Below are positions 16,189-23,602 of a stretch of DNA of 40,796 nucleotides, piece after piece. Location of the stretch: the NCBI GenBank assembly GCA_946480935.1, contig CAMLLT010000005.1, positions 1 to 40,796 of the forward strand, in the 5' to 3' direction. Numbering within the stretch: the stretch's first letter is position 1; the number at the start of each line of letters is the position of its first letter. The notes beneath the pieces were generated by a model. That model saw only the letters and a list, made by a program, of their open reading frames with translations, did no database searches and was not told the origin of the DNA. The DNA comes from an uncultured Bartonella sp. (GTDB lineage Bacteria > Pseudomonadota > Alphaproteobacteria > Rhizobiales > Rhizobiaceae). A program made the translations under genes and the position numbers.

Positions 16189-18162
16189 TCACCCTAAAAA
16201 TTTTGAATAACTGATCGGCCGTTGGCGCGCATTTTGCGCGTCAATAGTTTTTTGTGAGTGCAAAAAACGAATATCGCCTTCTATTTGCTTGACAGCGCCA
16301 TCAGTTTGTTGACCTTCAGCCTTTTCAGCATCCTTTTTTTGAACACTTTCTGTTTTTTCGGCTGTTTCTTCCTTAGAAACGCTGACGCGATCAAGCAAAA
16401 TCGGCAAAGATTTTAAGGCCGCATATGACAGAACAAAGGTGTCTAGTGCCTCATTGCGCGGGCGGGTTGCTACCCACACGCGGTAGGGACGGCCGTTTTT
16501 ATGCCTGGTTACAACTTTTTCGGCGGTGAGCTGTGCGTAATATTCATCACTAAAAGCATCGCCGGCTGGGAAATGCACATAACCAGCGCCTATCTTTTCT
16601 ATACGCAAGCGCGAATAAACAAGCTCTTTTGCCGTATCGACACCGACAATAAAAACCTTATCATTGTTTTTTGTTTTACTGAACCGGAGCGGCCAAATAG
16701 GTCTTGTGCCGGCTGCACCTTTTGTTGCAAAAACACGCCGTAAATGTCTAGTCCGGCAAAACGAATAAACGGCAGCGGAAAAATGGCCGCCGGAATCAAT
16801 ACAACAAGCCCGGACGTGTAGTTTTCGCCCATCCTCTGTTGTATATGCCGCTAACAGCAGTTTATCTAATTGCTCCCAAACCATTTTTTGTGCGGGATCG
16901 CCAAATATAACATGATAATTAACCACCCACGTTTCTTCGCCTCGCCCATAACCAATTATTTGCAGCTCCAGGCGGTCATCTTGTGTGTCAACGCCGGCTG
17001 TCAACAAAAGTACGCCGGCTGGTATATTGTCGCTATTGTAGACTTCAGCACGCGTCATAAGCGCGTTACTGTTTGCTTGGTAGCCTTCCTCTTCCCACGT
17101 TTCGCCCAACACCAAATTGACAAAGGTTTTTAATTGCGTGGGATCTTTACGTACACGCAAAAATTCCTCGACCAAAAAACGCCATGAAGCATTCGGGAAA
17201 AGGCTGTAAGCCGCCCAAATGTGGAAACCGATATGCCCGTTGAATGGTTTTTCAGCAATCCACCGCCCGCCAGCAATCAGGGCTGATTTGTCTGTTTCGT
17301 CAATCCGGCAACCGTTGCCACTTTCGCAAATGAAATGAGCCGTTTCCGGATGATGCTTTATGGTCTTTCCGTTTTCATCAACTTCTTTATCCCATTGCAA
17401 ATTCTGCCATTTTAAAACTTGCTCAAAACCGCAGTGCGGGCATTTAATGTAATAGTGTCGTTGGTCTGATTGCTCCCAAGCTTTTTCAATACGGCTTTCG
17501 CCTTTAATTGTCGGTGATGATCCCATCACGATCTTTCTGTTCCAAAAACTTTCAGACCGCTTTATGCCAAGCGCTATCTGGTCACCTTCAATACCAGCCC
17601 CTGCAACCGGAAAGCCGTCGACTTCGTCAAAGAGAACAATACGGGCAGAAATACGCCGAAAGCCCCCCGGAGAGTTAGCACCGACAAAAGAAATAGATGA
17701 ACCATTTTTAAACGTGCGTTTTGTGATGGTTTGGCCAGAATCGCGCGATTTTAGTTCACCTGTTAACTTTTCCAGCTCCGGCGTATCACGCAACATCGGC
17801 AAAATTTCTGATTTCGAATAATCTTCGGCATCCTCGACACGTGGTTGAACGAGCAAGATAGGCGAGGGGTCTTGCGACAAATAATAAGCAATGATGTTGT
17901 CAAGGCATTTAGTATAACCAACGCGGGCAGATTTAATAACACAGATTGTTTTCACACCTGCTTCATGAACGGAATCCATAATTCCATTCTGGTAAGCAAA
18001 GGCAGAAAATTTTCCTGGTTCAGCCGAATTTTCGACCGACAATTGCGCGTATTTAGCTGCCCATTGGCTAACTGTCAGTTGCGGCGGTGGCTGCAATGTT
18101 GACCGCCTCGTTTGCAGCAACCTCTTTAGAAAGTTGTCTTTTCCCGTCCATCTCGTCATCAA
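16189..18162 (-). CDS. Terminase large subunit, GpA family
   Basis: The 657-residue protein is a lambda gpA-type packaging motor and nuclease. It has PPPQLTVSQWAAKYAQLS near residue 25, a Walker A-like KSARVGYTK (77-85), Walker B in IVLFDEVDGFP (~165-175), a two-Cys CPHCGFEQ knuckle and the C-terminal nuclease region with LTAGVDTQDDRLELQIIGYG. It would cut concatemers and pump DNA through the portal. The annotated start overlaps terS by 95 bp; a TTG start before QPPPQLTV, preceded by GAGGCGG, would shorten the overlap and is a real alternative. GpA-family terminases usually go with cos packaging. Confidence 0.93.
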   Translation of the reverse strand: MMTRWTGKDNFLKRLLQTRRSTLQPPPQLTVSQWAAKYAQLSVENSAEPGKFSAFAYQNGIMDSVHEAGVKTICVIKSARVGYTKCLDNIIAYYLSQDPSPILLVQPRVEDAEDYSKSEILPMLRDTPELEKLTGELKSRDSGQTITKRTFKNGSSISFVGANSPGGFRRISARIVLFDEVDGFPVAGAGIEGDQIALGIKRSESFWNRKIVMGSSPTIKGESRIEKAWEQSDQRHYYIKCPHCGFEQVLKWQNLQWDKEVDENGKTIKHHPETAHFICESGNGCRIDETDKSALIAGGRWIAEKPFNGHIGFHIWAAYSLFPNASWRFLVEEFLRVRKDPTQLKTFVNLVLGETWEEEGYQANSNALMTRAEVYNSDNIPAGVLLLTAGVDTQDDRLELQIIGYGRGEETWVVNYHVIFGDPAQKMVWEQLDKLLLAAYTTEDGRKLHVRACCIDSGGHFSAAVYSFCRTRHLRRVFATKGAAGTRPIWPLRFSKTKNNDKVFIVGVDTAKELVYSRLRIEKIGAGYVHFPAGDAFSDEYYAQLTAEKVVTRHKNGRPYRVWVATRPRNEALDTFVLSYAALKSLPILLDRVSVSKEETAEKTESVQKKDAEKAEGQQTDGAVKQIEGDIRFLHSQKTIDAQNARQRPISYSKFLG

Positions 18163-18697
18163 AAGTTAATTCATTCAGCACTTCGGCTATTTCTGTATCC
18201 AAGTATCTTTTTATTTCAGCCGGATTTTTCATGACCGATAATCTGGTAGCTGTGCGCGTTGGTATAGCCAATATTTTTGAACGTACCTTAGCGTATTCAT
18301 TCGCGACTACTTGTGCAGCCGCGTCGACATCAACCAGTTTGCCAATTTCTTTTTCGTATTTTATTTTCTGGCAACGCGCCAAATAGATTTCTTTACGCCG
18401 TGTGGCTTCTGCATGACTGATGTTATCGTTATCGTCATCGTTTTCTTCCAGCGTGCTATCGTCATCTTCAAAATCATCCTGTTTTGCAAAATCATTATTG
18501 CTATCAGAAAAAGTTTTTGCGGTGCCGCCCCGATATTTTGCCGGCCGGTTTTCTAATTTTTCCTGTGTCGCAGAAACGTTAACTAAATTATTTTCCCCGA
18601 AGACAAGCAAACCTTTCGATTTCCATTTGGTCACAGCGGCCTTTGAAACACCGCAAATCTCGGCAAATTCTTTTTGCGTAACAAATTTTTTTGTCAT
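18068..18697 (-). CDS. Terminase small subunit (Nu1-like, wHTH)
   Basis: The 209-residue product begins with a helix-turn-helix typical of DNA-packaging Nu1-like subunits: KKFVTQKEFAEICGVSKAAVTKWKSKGLL. A very acidic linker (DDFEDDDSTLEENDDDND) is followed by ATRRKEIYLARCQKIKYEKEIGKLVDVDAA, a segment common in such terminase small subunits. It should bind the packaging site and recruit TerL. A GC-rich dyad and CGGTTAA repeats just upstream (18705-18790) are candidate binding sites. The C-terminus overlaps terL. Confidence 0.85.
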   Translation of the reverse strand: MTKKFVTQKEFAEICGVSKAAVTKWKSKGLLVFGENNLVNVSATQEKLENRPAKYRGGTAKTFSDSNNDFAKQDDFEDDDSTLEENDDDNDNISHAEATRRKEIYLARCQKIKYEKEIGKLVDVDAAAQVVANEYAKVRSKILAIPTRTATRLSVMKNPAEIKRYLDTEIAEVLNELTFDDEMDGKRQLSKEVAANEAVNIAATAATDS

Positions 18698-18704
18698 GTT
18701 TTTT

Positions 18705-18800
18705 CGGTTAACTAGTAAACTGGTTTACCGGTTAAAAAAGTTTGTAGCTAGCCATCGTTCGGGGTGGCGCGTTACCCCCGACCGACCGGTTCCGGTAAGT
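18705..18800. other. Candidate cos/terminase recognition region
   Basis: This segment upstream of terS holds two CGGTTAA copies (18705-18735), the palindrome GTAAAC-TG-GTTTAC (18715-18728) and a G+C-rich imperfect dyad tcggggt...acccccga (18759-18781), then accggttccggt. The local G+C content is far above its neighbours. Position directly upstream of the small terminase gene in a GpA-family phage is where lambda has cosN/cosB. The exact cut site cannot be read from sequence. Confidence 0.45.
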
Positions 18801-18827
18801 ACCTTAAAAATGACGGGGGAGAGGGTA

Positions 18828-19433
18828 TTATTTAAGAATGCGGCCATAGCTACCGAACATTGCCTTCAACAATTCTTTTGCAGCGGTTCGTTTAATTGTT
18901 TCTCGTGCGATCTTTTTAAAATCTTCATCGAACGGAACGGATTTTTTTATTTTTGCGCTTTTCCGCAAAACATACATTGGCCGGATTTTTTGACTTTTCC
19001 CATGTCCAACAACTTGGTAAAGAATACCGTTTTTAACAAACGACCGACCAAGATTTGCAGGACGCTGGTTACGGCGTACGCCCTTCGAAGTTCTTGCAAC
19101 AAGAGCTGTCGGAATGGCTATATTTTTCTTTCGTGCATTTTTAGTCCCACCATGAGCATGTGCCCATAGATTGCCACGATGCAATGTATCAACGACAGCG
19201 GCCGTTAAGTTGGTCTTGCTTGCCGTTTCAACATGCAGCGCTTGACGTAAAAAGCCCTTGTTGCGCACAACGACCGAACGCGGCCATGTGTCATTGATTA
19301 AATATTCACGCGCTTTAAAAGCAGCATTATTAATTGTTTTTGACGCCGCGTACGGAACTTGCTTTTCCGCAATATTCATATGCTTTGCCAACAATTGAAA
19401 TTCGGTCAAGTCGAACTTCAGAAAATCCGCCAT
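18828..19433 (-). CDS. gpZ-like minor tail/virion protein (tentative)
   Basis: The 201-residue basic protein starts MADFLKFDLTEFQLLAKHMN and has VPYAASKTINNAAFKAREYL, followed by a Gly/Lys/Arg-rich centre and MYVLRKSAKIKKSVPFDEDFKKIARETIKRT. This organisation (AASKAIN-like opening, basic middle, IPxxxPF near the end) resembles minor tail protein Z/HK97 gp10-like proteins. Its place upstream of terminase, outside the tail module, is unusual for that role. It is the first gene after the putative late promoter, separated from terS by the cos candidate. Confidence 0.45.
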   Translation of the reverse strand: MADFLKFDLTEFQLLAKHMNIAEKQVPYAASKTINNAAFKAREYLINDTWPRSVVVRNKGFLRQALHVETASKTNLTAAVVDTLHRGNLWAHAHGGTKNARKKNIAIPTALVARTSKGVRRNQRPANLGRSFVKNGILYQVVGHGKSQKIRPMYVLRKSAKIKKSVPFDEDFKKIARETIKRTAAKELLKAMFGSYGRILK

Positions 19434-19544
19434 TAGCCATTACTTTTTTAAGAAATTGCAGGAAACTTGCCACAACTTTTTTACAAATAATCAAATAGAG
19501 ACTGTTGTCGTGCTTTGCCGTTTTCCTGCAAAATGCTAGATAAC

Positions 19545-19570
19545 AAAAAAAGCCCGGCAAAGACCGAGCT
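19545..19570 (-). terminator. Intrinsic terminator just inside the late promoter (tR'-like)
   Basis: On the minus strand AGCTCGG-TCTTTG-CCGGGCT forms a 7-bp stem with one G-U pair and is followed by a run of Ts. On the plus strand that G-U becomes a C-A mismatch, so the hairpin is stronger for leftward transcription. It lies about 25-50 bases after the predicted start of the 19601-19629 promoter and before the first late gene. Confidence 0.75.
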
Positions 19571-19600
19571 TCTTAAAGACACAATTATCATTATGCTTCA

Positions 19601-19629
19601 CGCATACACCTTAACATGAATGTTGTCAA
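19601..19629 (-). promoter_or_regulatory. Sigma70-like late promoter candidate (pR'-like)
   Basis: Reading leftward, TTGACA (19629-19624) is separated by exactly 17 bp from TATGCG (19606-19601). It lies between the stop of the DUF6456-like gene and the intrinsic terminator, pointing at the late gene cluster. The -35 is consensus, the -10 matches at the key TA positions. Confidence 0.5.
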
Positions 19630-19656
19630 CAATAAAAATGATGTTTTTTGAAAAAA

Positions 19657-20085
19657 TTAACGAACGATTGATGGCCTATCAAAAAATGACCAATAACCGG
19701 CAAGGCAATCAAGACATTCGTAAAAACGTTCAGCGAGATAATTTTGGCGTCGTTGATTTTTTGCAATTCGTGAAATCATAATTTCTTTGCAAACAACAGT
19801 TTCGACCAGTTCATATCCATTTACGCCCAATATTTCCTTGATTTTTGACATTTCTTTTTGAATATCCAATCGCGATTGTAATGCTTTTGCGTTAATGCCG
19901 TTAATTTTCCCACCGTCGACAAACGGTCGCGAATAATCCCGCGACACACAACCGGCAGATGCTGTTAAAACAAGCCAGTTTTTTAAAAACTTATCAGCAG
20001 CTTTTTTTTGTGCCGCATCAATCCGTTTTCGCTCAAACATATAATCAATTGGTGTCACATTTCTTTTTTTTATTGTCTTTTCCAT
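19657..20085 (-). CDS. DUF6456-like protein, possible late-gene regulator
   Basis: The 142-residue protein contains IDAAQKKAADKFLKNWLVLTASAG, DYSRPFVDGG, ILGVNGYELVETVVCKEIMI and a C-terminal YLAERFYECLDCLAGYW. That order (input helix, AG, D-SR-VDGG, GYxLV, Y..RF-E-LD-LA-YW) matches the DUF6456-type domain frequent in alphaproteobacterial phages; its biochemical role is not known to me. It precedes the late promoter and terminator, the place of lambda Q, so a role as antiterminator or late activator is an inference from layout only. A TATAAT box at 20140-20145 lies about 55 bp upstream. Confidence 0.55.
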   Translation of the reverse strand: MEKTIKKRNVTPIDYMFERKRIDAAQKKAADKFLKNWLVLTASAGCVSRDYSRPFVDGGKINGINAKALQSRLDIQKEMSKIKEILGVNGYELVETVVCKEIMISRIAKNQRRQNYLAERFYECLDCLAGYWSFFDRPSIVR

Positions 20086-20325
20086 TTATTCCCCTTCGAG
20101 ACAATAAACATAAAAATCAACCATTTTTTACTGCAAACGATTATACCTTGTCAACAATCGAGAAAAAAATAAACATAAAACCATCAACTAACCTGTCAAG
20201 TGCCACGTTTTAGCGAAAAAGAACAATAAAATCAAAATGATATAAAACATGTCACCATTTTCCTTGAAATCGCTATATAAACACCCTGAACGTCAAATAT
20301 AGACATCGAAAAACACATTTCACAA

Positions 20326-20422
20326 TTTTTGGTGACAGGTTTATAGTTATTATAATATATTGAAATATATATATAATTTATAGAAAACATGGCACTAAAC
20401 CCGACAAACCTGTCACCAAAAA
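20326..20422. repeat. 17-bp perfect inverted repeat flanking an AT-rich core
   Basis: The left arm tttttggtgacaggttt (20326-20342) and right arm aaacctgtcaccaaaaa (20406-20422) are exact reverse complements, 63 bp apart. The core is almost purely A and T (for example ttattataatatattg). A related element aaacatgtcaccatttt lies at 20245-20261 and a half-site aacctgtcaag at 20190. Arms this far apart suggest paired protein-binding sites or an unwinding region rather than a simple hairpin terminator. Confidence 0.85.
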
Positions 20423-20430
20423 GCGGCGGT

Positions 20431-20480
20431 GTTAAAATGCGTTCACAAGCGTTCAATTATGTTCAATCGTGTTTAAAGAT
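20431..20480. repeat. Five 10-bp phased repeats (GTTCAA-type)
   Basis: Five consecutive 10-mers begin with GTT: gttaaaatgc, gttcacaagc, gttcaattat, gttcaatcgt, gtttaaagat. The middle three share GTTCA. A 10-bp period puts the same bases on one DNA face, as in iterons or cooperative regulator sites. The outer two copies are degenerate. Confidence 0.6.
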
Positions 20481-20617
20481 ATAAAGATATTAAGCGCTTG
20501 TTTTAAAAATAAAAAAATAATCGAAAATATTAAAATTGAAACGGTCCATCATGCTAAGTGAAAATGATTACAAGATGAGTAATGATGATAAAATGTGTTT
20601 AAAATTTCAAAAAATGG

Positions 20618-20646
20618 TTTACAGAATGTAAATAATGTGTTAACCA
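20618..20646 (+). promoter_or_regulatory. Operator-promoter of the plus-strand accessory operon
   Basis: TTTACA-GAA-TGTAAA (20618-20632) is a palindrome with 6-bp arms. TTTACA can serve as -35, with TTAACC/TAACCA 16-17 bp downstream as -10. The same arrangement (TTTACA, GTAAAT, GTTAAYYATG) recurs at 39030, upstream of the AlpA-like gene. A repressor bound here would block polymerase. The next gene starts 31 bp downstream. Confidence 0.5.
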
Positions 20647-20676
20647 TGATCTCACAAAAAATAAGAGGTCACGAAA

Positions 20677-20976
20677 ATGGCTAGCGATAACAAGGTACCT
20701 GTCCAGATTTTGCCGATAACGTTGAGTAGCGTATTTCAATTGATTGATGCTCAAACCGATTATGAGCTCGATAAATGGCAAAAAGAATTGGAAAAAGAGG
20801 TTGGCACCTTTGCCGCCAAACAACGCATAGAAAAGTGCCGGCCGATTGTTGATGATTGCGTCAAACATGTTGCTGTTGCTTTGTTAAAAGAAATCAATCG
20901 GAGCACAGCGTACGCACATCTTAGAGCGTTACGGCAGATTGAAATAGAAGAGGATGCTTTATTCTCTAAAAGCTGA
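20677..20976 (+). CDS. Hypothetical phage protein (99 aa)
   Basis: I do not recognise a family. The protein starts MASDNKVPVQILPITLSSVFQ, preceded by an AGAGGT Shine-Dalgarno 6-7 bases upstream, and is soluble, charged and mostly helical (LDKWQKELEKEVGTFAAKQRIEK). It has no signal peptide or membrane segment. As the first gene behind the palindromic operator-promoter at 20618 it is probably among the first products of the accessory operon. Confidence 0.7.
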   Translation: MASDNKVPVQILPITLSSVFQLIDAQTDYELDKWQKELEKEVGTFAAKQRIEKCRPIVDDCVKHVAVALLKEINRSTAYAHLRALRQIEIEEDALFSKS

Positions 20977-21029
20977 AAACGCCTTCAGTGTCTCACCCTA
21001 ATCAAAAACTTCCTTTTTAAAACGGTTTT

Positions 21030-21416
21030 ATGACCATGACCACGTGCGCAAAAAAACAGGCTCAAAAAGCAAAATCTGGTGTCTCTCGCAAAAAACGTTT
21101 TTCGATGAAAAAATTCAAAAAGTGGCTTGTCGCTAACGGAGCTGTCCCCGCTGAATTGACAAACCCGTGGGAAATTTTACGCGTTGAGACAAGTCTCGGC
21201 CTTTTGATCGCTTACAAAAATAAAGCCGGAAAACAAACATGGCCGGTAAAGCTTTTGCGGTTAAGGTTCAATTTTTTAAAAGACCGCGCCATACCTTCGC
21301 TTACACCTAATGAAAACCGTCGTTCAGAACGGCTGCCGAACACGTGGTGTCATGATGATTTTATTCATGACATCGGCGGGTGGGCTGCCACCGACCTTGA
21401 AGCATTTGTTTGTTAA
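21030..21416 (+). CDS. Hypothetical basic phage protein (up to 128 aa)
   Basis: No family is recognised. The N-terminus is highly basic (KKQAQKAKSGVSRKKRFSMKKFKKWL), then a compact segment with TNPWEILRVETSLGLLIAYKNKAGKQTWP, and a C-terminus rich in Trp, His and Asp (WCHDDFIHDIGGWAA). No clear Shine-Dalgarno precedes the ATG at 21030 or 21036; the ATG at 21105 (MKKFKKWL) is an alternative giving ~103 residues. The basic start suggests nucleic-acid contact, but that is speculation. Confidence 0.55.
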   Translation: MTMTTCAKKQAQKAKSGVSRKKRFSMKKFKKWLVANGAVPAELTNPWEILRVETSLGLLIAYKNKAGKQTWPVKLLRLRFNFLKDRAIPSLTPNENRRSERLPNTWCHDDFIHDIGGWAATDLEAFVC

Positions 21417-21427
21417 AGGCGGAAACA

Positions 21428-21604
21428 ATGAACGAAATAGACCTCTCTCACGCGCTTGGTTTGTTTTTTCGGATAGGTAAAACACTGTCCAAGTTAAAGA
21501 AACACATGCTTGACAACGATCACCAAATGCAAGCCAGCGAGGAAAAAGAGCTGCGCGTTTTGTGGGCTGAATTCACCAAAACCATAAAAGCAGGTGAAAA
21601 ATGA
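21428..21604 (+). CDS. Hypothetical small helical protein (58 aa)
   Basis: The start at ATG 21428 (MNEIDLSHALGLFF) is preferred over the track's 21410 because AGGCGG lies 7 bases upstream and the earlier codon overlaps the previous gene. The product is one long amphipathic helix region, with KTLSKLKKHMLDNDHQ and EEKELRVLWAEFTKTIK. No family recognised. Its stop overlaps the next start as ATGA. Confidence 0.6.
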   Translation: MNEIDLSHALGLFFRIGKTLSKLKKHMLDNDHQMQASEEKELRVLWAEFTKTIKAGEK

Positions 21605-21954
21605 AAATACTTTCATCTTTATTCTCGCGAAAAAAATCAAAGTACGAATTTTTTGAAACAGCCTTTGGTTATGAAATGACCGGATTGTCGGTCTATCAGG
21701 TGTTTTACAACCTTTACCAAGACCAATCTGGCAACCGGAAATCTAAACGTTTTTGCGGTCAAGAGATGGACGACATCGTGTCAGAAGATGCTGATTTCAG
21801 TGTCACAGCTCAAGTTGACGCGTGGGTAGCTGGTGGCCCGGTTCCTTCATGCCTGTTTGATCCTCTTGGTTCTAAAAAAATAAACAAACACAAAACAAAA
21901 AATCCAAGATTGGTAAAAGGGGAGTGGCATTATGAGTTCAAAAACGGACGTTGA
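21601..21954 (+). CDS. Hypothetical protein (117 aa)
   Basis: This protein begins MKILSSLFSRKKSKYEFFETAFGYEM and is coupled to the previous gene through ATGA. It contains VYQVFYNLYQDQSGNRKSKRF and ends LVKGEWHYEFKNGR. No membrane span, no catalytic motif and no family I recognise. It immediately precedes and overlaps by 23 bp the first nonapeptide-repeat gene, so both are probably made from the same message. Confidence 0.6.
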   Translation: MKILSSLFSRKKSKYEFFETAFGYEMTGLSVYQVFYNLYQDQSGNRKSKRFCGQEMDDIVSEDADFSVTAQVDAWVAGGPVPSCLFDPLGSKKINKHKTKNPRLVKGEWHYEFKNGR

Positions 21955-22600
21955 TAAAATTATAATTGACAGCAACAATTTCCAAAAGTTTGCACTGTCC
22001 GATAATAAACGAGAAGTTCACGTCGGCCGAAAATTCGGCACAAAACTCGCGATTGCCGGTAGTGACAATACAATCACTTCGGGCGGTGAACAAACACACA
22101 CGGCTGTTTCATGCAATAATTCTAAAATTAATATCCATGCACGTTCGTCCGTTACAGCGGTAGCGGGAAAATTTTTAACTACAACAATAGTCGGCAAATA
22201 CACCCGGGCAGCCATGGCCGGTGAATATGGCAAAATCGGTATCTCGGGGGATTGCAGCGGAACGGCTGTTTGTTCCTATATGGCAGCAGTTCATGTCGAA
22301 GGCAATCATCATTATGTCGCGCTTTGTGAAAGTAACTCTGTTCATATTAAAGGCGATTACAACCAAATAGCAATTGTTGGCGACGGTCCATTCATTAGTT
22401 GTTGTGGAACAGGCAACCGCGTTTCAAGTGTTGGAATAAACGCTACGTTTAAAGGCAAAATCGGAAACTGGTTTTCATTAAGTGATTACGACGACAATGA
22501 CAATTTTGTCGGCTTCGTTACTGGTCGCATCGGACAAAACGGCCTGAAACCTGATGTTCGTTATTGCGCTAGACAAGGGCAATTCTTCGAAATTGTTTGA
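21932..22600 (+). CDS. Nonapeptide-repeat beta-solenoid protein 1
   Basis: The 222-residue protein has a start backed by GGGGAGT. From about residue 45 to 165 it is built from 9-residue units such as GKFLTTTIV, GKYTRAAMA, GEYGKIGIS, GDYNQIAIV, predicting a parallel beta-roll or solenoid. A C-terminal cap reads FVGFVTGRIGQNGLKPDVRY then GQFFEIV. The cap is shared with the neighbouring 327-residue protein. This architecture resembles widespread phage repeat proteins (SAATNTG-type repeats, DUF7666-associated), whose function is unknown. No signal peptide is seen, so it is likely cytoplasmic or virion-associated. Confidence 0.7.
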   Translation: MSSKTDVDKIIIDSNNFQKFALSDNKREVHVGRKFGTKLAIAGSDNTITSGGEQTHTAVSCNNSKINIHARSSVTAVAGKFLTTTIVGKYTRAAMAGEYGKIGISGDCSGTAVCSYMAAVHVEGNHHYVALCESNSVHIKGDYNQIAIVGDGPFISCCGTGNRVSSVGINATFKGKIGNWFSLSDYDDNDNFVGFVTGRIGQNGLKPDVRYCARQGQFFEIV

Positions 22601-22618
22601 TAGGTGAGGATACTGTAA

Positions 22619-23602
22619 ATGATTAAAGAAAATAATTTTGTGACCGGATATCTTGATGTTAATCAATATAAATTTTCTGGCGAATGGGTTGTTGGTGAAA
22701 CATATAACTACGACAAGGTAAAAATCCGTTCTATTAATAAAAAAATTAATGGATTTTTGTTTTTCCCCGAATCTCCTTTAAAATGTCTTCAGTCAGCTCT
22801 TAAAAATAAAGATAATTCTAAAAATATTTCGATTTTTAAAATCGCGAGCAATGAGGAAGATATATTATTTAACCGCGGTAAAGAAAAAGTTTCAAGACGC
22901 GTTAAACTATTAGATCAATTAACGGTCAACGATATTATAGCCACGCAGATAGAATACGCCGAAAAATCTGGCCAATATCAGAAATGCCAAAGACATGATT
23001 CTTCATTGGCTTTTTATAAAAATTCAAAGAAAATATTAGCTAGTGGTTGTTTCCATGAACTCGCCATAAGCGGGTCAGAAAATACAGTTATTTTTAACAA
23101 AGATATTGTTGGAAGTTTAAATTGTTCAGCCTGTGGTCGTCATAACACAATTGTAACGAATGGTGAATTCTCAACTGTATCAACTAGCGGTGAAAACACA
23201 AAAGTAATTAGTAACGGAGAATTTTCTCGACTGTCTTCTAGTGGATATTTGTGTGATCTAATTGCTTCAGCATACGGCGCGTCTGTTGCTGCAAGTGGTG
23301 ATAGAGCATTTCTTAATACTAACGGAAAATATTCACGTTTAGTAGCGAGTGGGGACGGATCACGTTGTTCTGCAACGGGTGAAGATAACATAATTGCAGC
23401 TGTCGGTCGTTTTAGTCACGTTAACGGCGCTATGGGGACATATGTTTGCATTGCCGATTACGATAACGCTGGTACTTGCCGTGGTTTTGTTACCGGTCGC
23501 ATCGGTGAAAATGGTCTCAAACCATACACCACTTATACCGTTAAAAATGGTCGATTTGTCGAAGTAACAGAAGATGAGGTTGTCTGCGCCATCTCGGTTT
23601 AA
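22619..23602 (+). CDS. Nonapeptide-repeat beta-solenoid protein 2
   Basis: This 327-residue paralogue follows protein 1 by 18 bp with a strong GGTGAGGA Shine-Dalgarno. Residues 1-140 form an extra N-terminal domain (VVGETYNYDKVKIRS, then NGFLFFPESPLKCLQSAL) reminiscent of DUF7666. Residues ~140-280 are 9-mers such as GEFSTVSTS, GENTKVISN, GEFSRLSSS, GKYSRLVAS. The end repeats the shared cap CRGFVTGRIGENGLKPYTTY and GRFVEV. The gene is visibly more A+T-rich than protein 1, so the pair may not be a simple recent duplication. Function unknown. Confidence 0.7.
   Translation: MIKENNFVTGYLDVNQYKFSGEWVVGETYNYDKVKIRSINKKINGFLFFPESPLKCLQSALKNKDNSKNISIFKIASNEEDILFNRGKEKVSRRVKLLDQLTVNDIIATQIEYAEKSGQYQKCQRHDSSLAFYKNSKKILASGCFHELAISGSENTVIFNKDIVGSLNCSACGRHNTIVTNGEFSTVSTSGENTKVISNGEFSRLSSSGYLCDLIASAYGASVAASGDRAFLNTNGKYSRLVASGDGSRCSATGEDNIIAAVGRFSHVNGAMGTYVCIADYDNAGTCRGFVTGRIGENGLKPYTTYTVKNGRFVEVTEDEVVCAISV

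Larger units (their letters stand above)
20086..20676. promoter_or_regulatory. Divergent intergenic control region, possible origin
   Basis: This 590-bp gene-free stretch separates leftward and rightward units. It contains leftward boxes TATAAT (20140-20145) and TTGACA-16-TATGTT (20199-20172) and a family of CTGTCACCA-like elements (20188, 20245, 20326 inverted, 20406). It also has a 17-bp inverted repeat around a strongly A+T-rich core, five 10-bp phased repeats (20431-20480) and the GTTTACA palindrome promoter at 20618. Such a mix fits a regulated divergent promoter or a replication origin. No reading frame of convincing quality lies here. Confidence 0.6.

Noticed and set aside
18420-19169. 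249-residue plus-strand ORF
   Set aside because: It crosses terS, the cos candidate and the gpZ-like gene on the opposite strand and resembles no protein; the antisense genes have recognisable domains.
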